This document shows positions 53,328 to 61,071 of a DNA stretch of 64,000 nt, piece after piece. Made by a program: the position numbers and the translations under genes. A model generated the notes under the pieces. The model was given only the letters and a program-made list of their open reading frames with translations. It did not search any database and was not told the DNA's origin. The DNA comes from Roseococcus sp. SDR (GTDB lineage: Bacteria; Pseudomonadota; Alphaproteobacteria; Acetobacterales; Acetobacteraceae), in NCBI RefSeq assembly GCF_019083995.1, contig NZ_JAHRCU010000012.1, forward strand, positions 62,001 through 126,000, in the 5' to 3' direction. How positions within the stretch are numbered: position 1 is the first letter of the stretch; the number at the start of each line of letters is the position of its first letter.

Positions 53328-54275
53328 TCAGCCCCAGGCGTCGCGGTAGAACCGATACCCGTCGCCCTCGCGCGCCAGATGCCCGGTGGCCGGGAAGGGG
53401 AAGTGGTAGCCGGTGACGCGGATGCGGTCCGTCGCCGCCATGTCCAGGATGCGCCGCCGGCTGGCCCCGGCCGCCGCACCGTCGAAATCGAAGAGCGAGA
53501 TGTAATCCGGGCGGCGGGCGAACAGCTCCGGCCGGTGGGTGATGTCGGCCAGCACCAGGAACTGCTCGTTGTTGTCGCTGACGCGGAACACGGTGTGCCC
53601 CGGCGAATGGCCGAAGGCCGGCACGCTGGTGATGCCGGGCGTCACCTCGGAGCCGGGCGCGAAGCGGCGGATGCGGCCCTGATAGGGGGCGAAGCGCCGC
53701 GCGACATTGGCAAAGTTCACCCGCTGCCCCTGCGGGCTGCGGCTCTCATTCCCCGCATCGCTCCACCAGCCGAATTCCTCGGCGGCGACGGCGATTTCGG
53801 CATTGGGGAAGGCGGCCGCGCCCTCGGCCGTGGTCAGGCCATGGATGTGGTCCTGGTGGCAATGGGTGACGATGACGAGGCCGACGCGCGCCGGATCGAG
53901 CCCCGCCGCCGCCATGTTGGCGGAAAGCCGTCCGGCGGTGGGGGTGAGCTGCCCGCCCGTGCCGGCATCGAAGGCGATGAGCAGCCGGCCGGTGTCCACG
54001 AAGGTCACGTTGTAGGGGCCGATATAGTGGTCCGTCGGCAGGAAGGATTCCGCGAGCACGGCGCGCACCGCGTCAGCCGGCGCGTTCAGCACCAGCCCCT
54101 CGATGTTGCGGCGGGCGAAGCCGTCCGAGATGGTGGTGACGGTGAAGCCGCCGACGCGGAAGCGGAACCAGCCCGGCGCCTGCGGCACGGCGGCGGGCGC
54201 GGGGGCCTGGGCCAAAGCAGGTGTCGCCGCCAGCAGGGCGGGCGCGGCGAGCAAGGGGCGGCGGCGCAGCGTCAT
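53328..54275 (-). CDS. Periplasmic metallo-beta-lactamase-fold hydrolase
   Basis: 315 residues. A signal peptide with RRR (MTLRRRPLLAAPALLAATPA, then LAQ) could be Sec or Tat. The metal site is HCHQDHIHGL (HxHxDH with C at the second position of the motif run), with further ligands in PAFGHSPGHTVFR and GYHFPFPATGHLA. A GGAGGAA precedes the ATG by seven bases. It resembles the lactonase/quorum-quenching and glyoxalase-II-like MBL groups. The substrate is unknown. It precedes the ferredoxin-like gene on the same strand but faces away from the formate dehydrogenase genes. Confidence 0.87.
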   Translation of the reverse strand: MTLRRRPLLAAPALLAATPALAQAPAPAAVPQAPGWFRFRVGGFTVTTISDGFARRNIEGLVLNAPADAVRAVLAESFLPTDHYIGPYNVTFVDTGRLLIAFDAGTGGQLTPTAGRLSANMAAAGLDPARVGLVIVTHCHQDHIHGLTTAEGAAAFPNAEIAVAAEEFGWWSDAGNESRSPQGQRVNFANVARRFAPYQGRIRRFAPGSEVTPGITSVPAFGHSPGHTVFRVSDNNEQFLVLADITHRPELFARRPDYISLFDFDGAAAGASRRRILDMAATDRIRVTGYHFPFPATGHLAREGDGYRFYRDAWG

Positions 54276-54298
54276 CAGGTTTCCTCCCGTGTGGCCGA

Positions 54299-56326
54299 TC
54301 AGTTCAGCTTCTTCGCCCGCTCCGCCTCGCGCAAGTAATCCTCGGTCGTCTTGGTCTTGGGCCGCTCGGTGGTGGCATAGGGGTCGAGCGCGGCATTGGT
54401 CGCCGCGGTCACGCGGCAATCCTCGCAGAGGTCGAGCATGGCGAGGCGCGCGGGGTCCTGGAACATCCAATGGCCGGAGGCGACGAGCTTCGCCTTCACC
54501 CGCTCGACGCTCGACTTCATGCCGAACAGCTTGCCACAGGAGGGGCATTCCGCCGGCGGCTCTTCCTTCACCACCACCGGCCGCGCGGCCTCGGGCGCGA
54601 AGTTGAGGCGCGGCTCCAGCGTGATCACCTTCTCCGGGCAGGTCACAGCGCAGAGGCCGCATTGCACGCAGGCATCCTCCAGGAAGCGGAGCTGCGGCGT
54701 GTCCGGATTGGCGGTGAGCGCCGAGGTCGGGCAGACCATGGTGCAGGAGAGGCAGAGGGTGCAGCCCTCGGTATCCACGCGGGCCAGGCCGAAGGGCGCC
54801 TTCTCCGGCATCGCGACCTGCGTGGCGGTGGCGCCACTCGCGCCATGCAGGGCGCGGAAGGCCTGGCGCATCACCTCGCGCGGGGCGCCCATGGGCAGGA
54901 AGCTCTCCGGCGTCCAGCTGGTGCGCAGCGGCTTGAGCGCGGAGAGCGCCTCGCCCAGGGTGAAGGGATCATCCGTCTCGATCGCGGCGGCGCGGGCGCC
55001 CAGGCCCAGGCCTTCGAGGGCCGCGTTCAGGTAGTCGAGGTTGCGGAACACGCCCTCGGTGCCGTGGCCGCGCCGGGCGGGCATCAGCAGGCGCAGGCCG
55101 GCCGCGCCCCAGGCAAAGGCGCCGGCCAGCAGCGAGAGATCGAGCTGGCTCACCTCATTCACGCGGATGGGCAGCACGCGGGCAGGCAACCCGTCGCCAT
55201 GGCGGGCGAGGGCATCAATCAGCGCCTCGCCATGCGCGTCGTCATGGATCAGCAGGATGGGGTCGCGCCCGCCCGCCTCGGCGAAGCCCAGCAGCATGGC
55301 GCGGATGCGCCGCGCCAGCGCATCGGCCGGCGGCAGCGCGTATTGGATCGCGCCGGTCGGGCAGACGGCCGCGCAGGCGCCGCAACCCGCGCAGATCTCG
55401 TTGGAGACATTCACCCAATCCTTCCCGGACGGCGTGATGGCGCCGGTCGGGCAGAGATCGAGGCAGCGCGTGCAGCCGGTCTTCTTGTTGCGGTTATGGG
55501 CGCAGAGCCCCTGCTCGAAATTCACGAAGCGCGGCTTGTCGAAGGTGCCGACCAGCTCGCCCGCCGCCGCCATGGCCTTGGCGACAGCGACAGGGTCGGC
55601 CGGGTCGGCGCGCAGATAGCCCTGCCGCGTTTCATGGAACAGCGCGGGGCGGCCCGAGAGGTCCAGGATCACGTCGCAGCGGCTTTGCGTGCCGTTCTTC
55701 CCCTCGCCCCAGAGATAGGTGGCGCGCGAGGCGGGCGATGCGGCCGAAGTGTCATCCACCACCACGGTGAAATCGCCCAGATGCCCGGTGGCCGAGCGCG
55801 CACGCCCGCGCAGGACGGGGAATTCCACGCGGCGGGCGGGCGTCACCGGCTCCTCGCCGGTCAGCAGCACGGTGATGTCGAGCTTGTCGGAGAGCGCGCG
55901 CGCCGCCTCCAGCGCCACGGCGTCCCGCCCCAGGATGAGCGCGATGCCCTGGCTGGTCATGGAGACGAGCGAGATGCCCGGCAGCGGCTGCGCGGCGGCG
56001 GCCAGGAGCCCCGCCATCTTCGGCCCGGCCTGCTCGCCCTCGCTGCTCCAGCCCGCATGCTCGCGGAGATTCACGAAATCCAGCGGGGCGTCGAAGCCGA
56101 CCTCCTCCGCCTCCTGGGTGAAGAGCGGCGCCTCCTGCGTGCAGGCCACGGTGACGGGGCGGTTCTCGCCCAGGGCCTTGAGGAAGCGGTCCATCTGGCT
56201 GCGGCAGAGATGCTCCGCCGTCCGCAGTTCCGCGCCCTGGGCGGCGCAACCCTTGGCCAGGGCCTTGCCATCCAGCGCCATCGTGTCCTCGCAGGAGCAG
56301 ACGAAGGCGATGCGCGATGCAGTCAT
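54299..56326 (-). CDS. Polyferredoxin with HdrA-like N-terminus, linked to formate dehydrogenase
   Basis: 675 residues. The N-terminus (RIAFVCSCEDTMALDGKAL) has CxC and, near residue 45, HLCRSQ, reminiscent of heterodisulfide reductase A-type modules. Four iron-sulfur clusters follow: about 275-290 CTRCLDLCPTGAI (with CAHNRNKKTGC), about 310 CAGCGACAAVCPTG, about 524 GCTLCLSCTMVCPTSAL, and about 555 CVQCGLCAVTCPEKVITL. A zinc-like CPSCGK at about 595 is followed by LCEDC. It is divergent from the formate dehydrogenase accessory genes, with 80 bases between starts. It probably shuttles electrons for formate metabolism. The N-terminal sensor and exact partner are inference. Confidence 0.85.
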   Translation of the reverse strand: MTASRIAFVCSCEDTMALDGKALAKGCAAQGAELRTAEHLCRSQMDRFLKALGENRPVTVACTQEAPLFTQEAEEVGFDAPLDFVNLREHAGWSSEGEQAGPKMAGLLAAAAQPLPGISLVSMTSQGIALILGRDAVALEAARALSDKLDITVLLTGEEPVTPARRVEFPVLRGRARSATGHLGDFTVVVDDTSAASPASRATYLWGEGKNGTQSRCDVILDLSGRPALFHETRQGYLRADPADPVAVAKAMAAAGELVGTFDKPRFVNFEQGLCAHNRNKKTGCTRCLDLCPTGAITPSGKDWVNVSNEICAGCGACAAVCPTGAIQYALPPADALARRIRAMLLGFAEAGGRDPILLIHDDAHGEALIDALARHGDGLPARVLPIRVNEVSQLDLSLLAGAFAWGAAGLRLLMPARRGHGTEGVFRNLDYLNAALEGLGLGARAAAIETDDPFTLGEALSALKPLRTSWTPESFLPMGAPREVMRQAFRALHGASGATATQVAMPEKAPFGLARVDTEGCTLCLSCTMVCPTSALTANPDTPQLRFLEDACVQCGLCAVTCPEKVITLEPRLNFAPEAARPVVVKEEPPAECPSCGKLFGMKSSVERVKAKLVASGHWMFQDPARLAMLDLCEDCRVTAATNAALDPYATTERPKTKTTEDYLREAERAKKLN

Positions 56327-56406
56327 GGGGGTGGGCTTCCTTCCCGGCGGCGTTGCGCGCGCTTATATCCTTACACGCCAGTCAGGAAAGAGAGGGGACT
56401 CCCAGC

Positions 56407-57123
56407 GTGCACACCGGCGACACCTTGCCGCCTCTGCCCAGCCTTTTCGCGCCGGTGATGCTGCGCGAGGGCGGGGATGCCATGGCCCGCGCGGTGGAGC
56501 TGGCGCCCGAGGGCGCCTCGCCCATCGCCAGCGGGGCGGGCACGCTGGTCTGGGTGCGGGCGCTGAACCGCGCCGAGGCCGCGGTGGTGCTGGAGCCCGA
56601 CCGCCCTCTGGGCCAGGCGCGCCTCGCCTATCTGGCCGCCGCCAATGCCCTGGCCGACACGCTTTCCGCCATCGCCCCGCCCGAACTGCCGGTCACCTGG
56701 CGCTGGCCGGGGACGCTGGCCGTGAATGGCGGCGTGGTGGGCGAGATGCGGCTTGCCCTGCCCGAGGGCGCGACCGAGGACGAAATCCCCGAATGGATGG
56801 TGGTGGGCTTCGAACTCCGCCTCGCCTGGCCGGATTCCGTCACCCCCGGTGACCGGCCGGGCGAGACCTCGCTGGTCGAGGAAGGTTTCGAGGATCTGAC
56901 GCCGGCCGGCGTGACCGAGGCCTGGGCGCGCCACCTCATGGCGAACATGGATGAGTGGAACGCCCGCGGCCCGCGCCGCGTGGCCGAGAAATACCTGGCC
57001 CGGCTGGAGGAAGCGGCCGGCCAGAAGGGCGTGAAGCGCGGCATCGACCCCAATACGGGCGCGCTGGTGATCCACCGCGCCAAGGGAGAAGACGAAGGGC
57101 GCGAGACATGGCCACTCTCTTGA
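56407..57123 (+). CDS. Degenerate biotin/lipoate--protein ligase homologue in the formate dehydrogenase cluster
   Basis: 238 residues from a GTG. The BPL/LplA fold is recognisable in LVWVRALNRAEAAVVLEPDR and TWRWPGTLAVNGGVVGEMRL. In active ligases the latter reads KWPND...VNGKKVxG. Here KWPND is RWPGT and the second lysine is valine, so both catalytic lysines are missing. It matches the biotin/lipoate ligase-like family I know beside DUF3305/3306 genes in Bradyrhizobium and relatives. It overlaps the next gene by 16 bases. Its role is probably structural or maturation-related. Confidence 0.78.
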   Translation: MHTGDTLPPLPSLFAPVMLREGGDAMARAVELAPEGASPIASGAGTLVWVRALNRAEAAVVLEPDRPLGQARLAYLAAANALADTLSAIAPPELPVTWRWPGTLAVNGGVVGEMRLALPEGATEDEIPEWMVVGFELRLAWPDSVTPGDRPGETSLVEEGFEDLTPAGVTEAWARHLMANMDEWNARGPRRVAEKYLARLEEAAGQKGVKRGIDPNTGALVIHRAKGEDEGRETWPLS

Positions 57124-57671
57124 GGACGATCCGCCTCGACCCCTCCGACACGCTGATCTTCCCTGTGGCGGCCGAACCCGGCGAATGGGCCGTCCCCGGC
57201 GGCTTCCAGTTTTGGGATGACGCGCCGGACAGCCTCGCCGGCAAGCGGCAGCAGGCCTTTCGCAGCGGCTTCCTGGGCCTTTCCAGCTTCGGCTGGTCCA
57301 CCCTGGTGGAGGTGGCCGAGATCACGCCCGAGGCCCGGGCCGAGGTGCTGGAAGCCCTCGCCGCGCATATCCAGGCCGAGCATGGCGCGCCCGACCGCGA
57401 CGCCGCCCGCGCGGCGGCGGCCGAGGAGCTGGCCTTCGCCGAATCCCTCTGCGACCAGCCGCCCGGCACCGTCTTCGCGCTCCATCGCAGCCATGACGCG
57501 GGCGGCGAGGTGCGCGAGGCCTTCCGCACGCTCCATCGGCGCGAGACGCCGCACCATGATTTCGGCGCCCTGCCTGTCTTCGCCATCTCCCAGGTCGAGG
57601 AGGAGACGCCGCCCGATTCCCCCGACCTCACCGCCCTCATCAAGGCGGGTTCTTTCAAGGATGGGCCATGA
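57108..57671 (+). CDS. Formate dehydrogenase cluster protein, DUF6505-like
   Basis: 187 residues: MATLLRTIRLDPSDTLIFPV, AEPGEWAVPGGFQFWDDAPD, then SGFLGLSSFGWSTLVEVAEI. A helical middle (PEARAEVLEALAAHIQAEHG) follows, with FRTLHRRETPHHDFGALPVF near the end. No cofactor motif is visible. By position and sequence I believe it belongs to the family labelled DUF6505, which travels with DUF6352 and DUF3305/3306; this is recall, not a search. It overlaps its neighbours by 16 and four bases, a strong sign of a single operon. Confidence 0.72.
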   Translation: MATLLRTIRLDPSDTLIFPVAAEPGEWAVPGGFQFWDDAPDSLAGKRQQAFRSGFLGLSSFGWSTLVEVAEITPEARAEVLEALAAHIQAEHGAPDRDAARAAAAEELAFAESLCDQPPGTVFALHRSHDAGGEVREAFRTLHRRETPHHDFGALPVFAISQVEEETPPDSPDLTALIKAGSFKDGP

Positions 57672-58696
57672 CCCTGCTCTCCCCCGGTGATTTCTGGGTC
57701 GCCTCCGGCCACCACCTCTGCGACCTGGACGCGGAGGGGCGCATGCGCGCCACGCCCGACCTCTGGCGCGCCTTCCTGGCCCGGCCCGAACTGGTGCCCC
57801 CGGAAGAGGCCTGTGACGCCGAGCGCGCCCTGCATGCGCGCCTCATGGACAACCCGCTGGCGGCGGTGGAGGTGGCCGGCCTGGCCGACCCGGACGCCGC
57901 CGAGAACTGGGAGGTCTTTCTCGGCTTCCGCGACAAGGTGGCGGCCGAGCCCACGCTGGAGGCCGCCTGGCTCAAGCTCTTCCGGGGCAATGTCGGTGGC
58001 ATCCCGCCGCTGTTCCTGCAGATGCTCACCCACCTTGTCGCCCGCGCGGCGATGGAGGGCGAGGGCGACGCCTTCACGCTCCGCGCCGCCGAATGCCTCT
58101 TCCGCACCCAGCGCGCCGCCATCACGCAGGGTGCGACGCTGCTCGCCGATGAGGAGGTGGTGGATGCGCGCCACGCCGATGGCGACCTCGGCGCGCTGGG
58201 CCGCCTGCTGACCGAGGCCGGCGCACCGCCGCGCGAGGTGGAGCTGGACGTGCTGAGCGAGGAGAATGCGCCGGGCTACAAGGCGCGCTCCGACGCGCAT
58301 GACATGGCGCTGGACATCGCCGAATCCCGCCAGGGCCAGTTCGGCCTGGCCCGCGCGCTGGAGCGCTTCACCCGCCACATGTTCGGCGAGACGGTGCGCA
58401 TCAAGCCCGTGCCCGTCATCGAGGACCGCAACTGGACCTGGCATGTGGGCCTGGATGCGGAGGCGACGCGCATCGCCAATGCGCTCTGGGACGGCAAGAA
58501 GGTGAAGCAGGCGGACCTGGCGCGCATCCTCTGGCTTGGCGTGCTGGAATTCGAGGATCCGACGCGGGTGGTGAAGCGCGCGCAGGGAAGGCCGGTCTAT
58601 CTGGCGCTCGCCATGGACGCGGCGCAGCGCGTGCGGATGAAGCCGCAGAACCTGGTGAGCGGCCTGCCGCTCGTGGAAGCGGAGAGGGCGGCATGA
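57668..58696 (+). CDS. Formate dehydrogenase cluster protein, DUF6352-like
   Basis: 342 residues. It starts MTLLSPGDFWVASGHHLCDL and has conserved-looking PVIEDRNWTWHVGLDAEATR and KVKQADLARILWLGVLEFED segments. No known catalytic or metal motif is evident beyond a few histidines. By recall it is the DUF6352 family. Its stop overlaps the next start by ATGA. It is part of the six-gene accessory run, so a role in maturation or assembly of the formate dehydrogenase is the reasonable inference. Confidence 0.72.
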   Translation: MTLLSPGDFWVASGHHLCDLDAEGRMRATPDLWRAFLARPELVPPEEACDAERALHARLMDNPLAAVEVAGLADPDAAENWEVFLGFRDKVAAEPTLEAAWLKLFRGNVGGIPPLFLQMLTHLVARAAMEGEGDAFTLRAAECLFRTQRAAITQGATLLADEEVVDARHADGDLGALGRLLTEAGAPPREVELDVLSEENAPGYKARSDAHDMALDIAESRQGQFGLARALERFTRHMFGETVRIKPVPVIEDRNWTWHVGLDAEATRIANALWDGKKVKQADLARILWLGVLEFEDPTRVVKRAQGRPVYLALAMDAAQRVRMKPQNLVSGLPLVEAERAA

Positions 58697-59199
58697 GCGA
58701 TTCGGCCGAAACCTTGCCCCCCGAACTGACGATCCCCGTCGCCATCCTGGCCGAACGACGGCCGGGCGTGACCATCTGGCAGTCCCATGTCTGGCGCGCG
58801 CTGGCCGTGCTGGAGGAGGCGCCGCCCGTCCCCGCCTGGACCAAGCTGCGTGAGGAGAACGGCCGCGAGGTCTTCTTCGCCGGCACGGCCGAGGTCCATC
58901 TCCATCGCACCGACACGCCCAACTACAAGGACAATCTGGAAGCCGCCGAGCCGCGCATCTGGGTGGTGCTGCGCGACACGCCCGAGGGCATGTCCATCCA
59001 GGCCGTGACGGTGGATCCCGGCGAGGCCGAGATCTACACCGAAGGCCCCTCGGACCTGATCGAGGCCCTGCCCCTGCCGCCCGGCCTCGCCGTGCTGCTG
59101 GCCATCTTCGTCGCCACCCATCACGTCGAGCGCGAATTCCACAAGCGCAAGCGGGACCGGCAGGATATCGATTCGCTGGGCCGGAAGGGGCGCGTGTGA
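58693..59199 (+). CDS. DUF3305 family protein
   Basis: 168 residues. It starts MSDSAETLPPELTIPVAILA, followed by ERRPGVTIWQSHVWRALAVL and VFFAGTAEVHLHRTDTPNYK, and RIWVVLRDTPEGMSIQAVTV near the middle. The family is widespread in alphaproteobacterial formate dehydrogenase clusters, but its function is not known to me. It overlaps the DUF3306 gene by one base and the preceding gene by four. The charged C-terminus (HKRKRDRQDIDS) may be flexible. Confidence 0.85.
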   Translation: MSDSAETLPPELTIPVAILAERRPGVTIWQSHVWRALAVLEEAPPVPAWTKLREENGREVFFAGTAEVHLHRTDTPNYKDNLEAAEPRIWVVLRDTPEGMSIQAVTVDPGEAEIYTEGPSDLIEALPLPPGLAVLLAIFVATHHVEREFHKRKRDRQDIDSLGRKGRV

Positions 59200-59888
59200 T
59201 GGCGGAGGAGGCGGAGAAGCTCGGCTTCCTCAGCCGCTGGTCCCGCCGCAAGCGCGGCGAGGAGGTGCCGGAGCCGCCGCCGGAGCCGGTGGTCGAGGCC
59301 AAGCCGGAACCCCAGCCCGAACCCAAGCCCGAGCCGGTGGCCGAAGCCCCGCCACCCGAGCCGGAATTCGACATCTCGACCCTGCCGCCCATCGAAAGCC
59401 TGGACGCGAGCAGCGATTTCACCGTCTTTCTCAAGCCCGGCGTGCCGCAGGCGCTGCGCACGGCGGCGCTGCGCAAGGCCTGGCTCGCGGACCCCTTGAT
59501 CCGCGACTACATGAGTCCGCTCGACTATGCCTGGGATTTCAACACGCCCGGCGGGCTGCCGCATGGCTTCAGCAATGTGCTGGCCGAAACCGGCGAGGCG
59601 CTGCGCAAGCTGGTGAACCAGGCCATCGGCGAGATGGAGCCGGAGGAGGAGAAGGTGCCGGACCCCGTGGCGCTGGCTGAGGCCGGGTTGCCGCCGTCGG
59701 AAGGTGATCCCGTGCCGGACGAGGATTCTCACCTCGTGGAAGCGCCGTCCGCTCCGGATGACACGGACGACATGTCGATTCCGAGCCCCATCCGGCTCAG
59801 CGACACGCCCCTTCCGGCCCCCGCACCGGTCCTGGAGGAGCCGCCGCCGCCGCCCCGGCGGCGCCATGGCGGCGCCTTGCCGGCCTGA
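59199..59888 (+). CDS. DUF3306 family protein
   Basis: 229 residues. The N-terminal domain starts EEAEKLGFLSRWSRRKRGEE, followed by a Pro/Glu-rich linker (PEPPPEPVVEAKPEPQPEPK) and a conserved core FDISTLPPIESLDASSDFTV and PQALRTAALRKAWLADPLIR ending with IRDYMSPLDYAWDFN. The tail is proline-rich. The family co-occurs with DUF3305 and formate dehydrogenase. The start ATG shares a base with the previous stop (TGATG). The function is unknown; the core has the look of a small helical assembly factor. Confidence 0.85.
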   Translation: MAEEAEKLGFLSRWSRRKRGEEVPEPPPEPVVEAKPEPQPEPKPEPVAEAPPPEPEFDISTLPPIESLDASSDFTVFLKPGVPQALRTAALRKAWLADPLIRDYMSPLDYAWDFNTPGGLPHGFSNVLAETGEALRKLVNQAIGEMEPEEEKVPDPVALAEAGLPPSEGDPVPDEDSHLVEAPSAPDDTDDMSIPSPIRLSDTPLPAPAPVLEEPPPPPRRRHGGALPA

Positions 59889-59913
59889 AAGCCCAGCTTT
59901 GCGGGCGACAAAT

Positions 59914-59936
59914 TTGCGAATGCTTCTCATTCTCAA
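59914..59936. promoter_or_regulatory. Fur-box-like palindrome upstream of the torD-fdh genes
   Basis: TTGCGAATG-CTTCT-CATTCTCAA is a near-perfect inverted repeat (eight of nine arm positions). Read on the minus strand as TGAGAATGAGAAGCATTCGCA it agrees with the classical Fur box TGATAATGATAATCATTATCA at 16 of 21 positions by eye. It sits in a locally AT-rich promoter region. Confidence 0.45.
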
Positions 59937-59975
59937 ATAAGTCCTTGAAATTGCGCCACCTTTTCCCCGTCCCGG

Positions 59976-60004
59976 TTGACGCCGGTGCAAGATTTCTGCA
60001 CTGT
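59976..60004 (+). promoter_or_regulatory. Candidate promoter and operator palindrome of torD-fdh
   Basis: TTGACG (59976-59981) is followed 17 bases later by CACTGT, a weak -10, ending two bases before the first ATG. A palindrome GTGCA-N7-TGCAC (59985-60001) overlaps the spacer and would be a natural repressor site. The start would be nearly leaderless if this promoter is used. Confidence 0.35.
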
Positions 60005-60005
60005 C

Positions 60006-60791
60006 ATGTCAATGGACCGGGGAACGCAGACAGGCGGGCTTGACGCCGCCATCACCGCGGCTGGAGGCATGGAAGCCTTCCAGGCGGCCCTCAACGTCGC
60101 CCGCCGCACGGTTTTCCTGTGGAAACAACAGGGTGTGCCCGCCGAGCGCGTGCCCGAGATCGAGGCCGCCACCGGCATCTCCCGTCACGCCCTGCGCCCG
60201 GATCTCTGGCCCACCCCCACCCAGGCGGCCGATCCGCTGCGCGAGGGGCGCGCCAATCTTTACGCCCTGCTCGGCCACCTGCTGAGCGACGTGCCCGACC
60301 CCGCCTTGCTCGCCCGCCTCACCGCCATCCCGGCGGATGATTCGCCGATCGGCCGCGCGCTGGGCCAGCTTGCCGCCGCCGCCCGCGTGGCGAAGCCCGA
60401 GGCGCTGGAGCGCGAGTATCACGACCTCTTCATCGGCCTCGGGCGCGGCGAGCTGCTGCCCTATGCCTCCTACTACCTGACGGGCTTCCTGCATGAGCGC
60501 CCGCTCGCCGAGCTGCGCTCGGACCTCAAGCGGCTGGGCATCGCCCGCTCCGCCGGGGTGCATGAGCCCGAGGACCACATCGCCTTCCTCTGCGAGGTGA
60601 TGGCGGGCCTGCTCCGTGGCGGCGTCCCGGAGGAGGCCGATGCGATGTTCCAGCGGCATATCCGCCCCTGGGCGATGCGCTGCTTCAGCGATCTCTGCGC
60701 GGCCCAGGCGGCGGTGTTCTACCGGCCCGTCGGCGAACTGGGGCGCGCGCTGATGGATGTGGAATTGGCCGCGGCCGAGCTGCCGGCCTGA
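60006..60791 (+). CDS. HTH-TorD fusion: formate dehydrogenase chaperone with N-terminal DNA-binding-like domain
   Basis: 261 residues. Residues about 10-65 resemble the YdaS/Cro-type helix-turn-helix: GGMEAFQAALNVARRTVFLW, then KQQGVPAERVPEIEAATGIS and RHALRPDLWP. Residues about 75-255 are a TorD-family chaperone: ANLYALLGHLLSDVP, LEREYHDLFIGLGRGELLPY, ASYYLTGFLHERPLAELRSD and VHEPEDHIAFLCEVMAGLL. TorD proteins bind Tat-type molybdoenzyme precursors. The N-terminal extra domain could make this chaperone sense its client and control the operon. The start at 60006 gives the whole domain; an ATG two codons on is also possible. Confidence 0.88.
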   Translation: MSMDRGTQTGGLDAAITAAGGMEAFQAALNVARRTVFLWKQQGVPAERVPEIEAATGISRHALRPDLWPTPTQAADPLREGRANLYALLGHLLSDVPDPALLARLTAIPADDSPIGRALGQLAAAARVAKPEALEREYHDLFIGLGRGELLPYASYYLTGFLHERPLAELRSDLKRLGIARSAGVHEPEDHIAFLCEVMAGLLRGGVPEEADAMFQRHIRPWAMRCFSDLCAAQAAVFYRPVGELGRALMDVELAAAELPA

Positions 60792-60820
60792 CGTTTCTTC
60801 GAAGGGAGAGGGAAATCGCC

Positions 60821-61051
60821 ATGGCGAATGATCAGGAGACGGCCGGCAAGCGCCGTGGGTTCCTCAAGACCTTGGGCTTCGGCACCGCCGCCGCGGCGGC
60901 GGCCGTGACGCCGGCGCTCGCGCAGCGCGCCGATTCCGTGCCGGCGCGCGACGCCCGCAAGGAAAACGCCGCGACCCGCACCGCCGCGCGCTACCAGCCG
61001 AACTCGCCTTCGGTGCAGGCCTTCTACCGCACCAACCGTTACGAAACCTGA
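60821..61051 (+). CDS. Formate dehydrogenase-associated Tat-signal small protein
   Basis: 76 residues. The Tat motif is GKRRGFLKTLGFGTAAAAAA near residue 10, followed by a short basic and Thr/Ser-rich mature part ending QAFYRTNRYET. This fits the formate-dehydrogenase-region Tat target family (TIGR02811 by recall). AAGGGAGAGGG precedes the ATG. The gene lies 29 bases after the TorD gene and 20 bases before fdhA. It may be an assembly partner of the catalytic subunit in the Tat pathway. Confidence 0.87.
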   Translation: MANDQETAGKRRGFLKTLGFGTAAAAAAVTPALAQRADSVPARDARKENAATRTAARYQPNSPSVQAFYRTNRYET

Positions 61052-61071
61052 GCCCGGGAGAGACGTTCACC

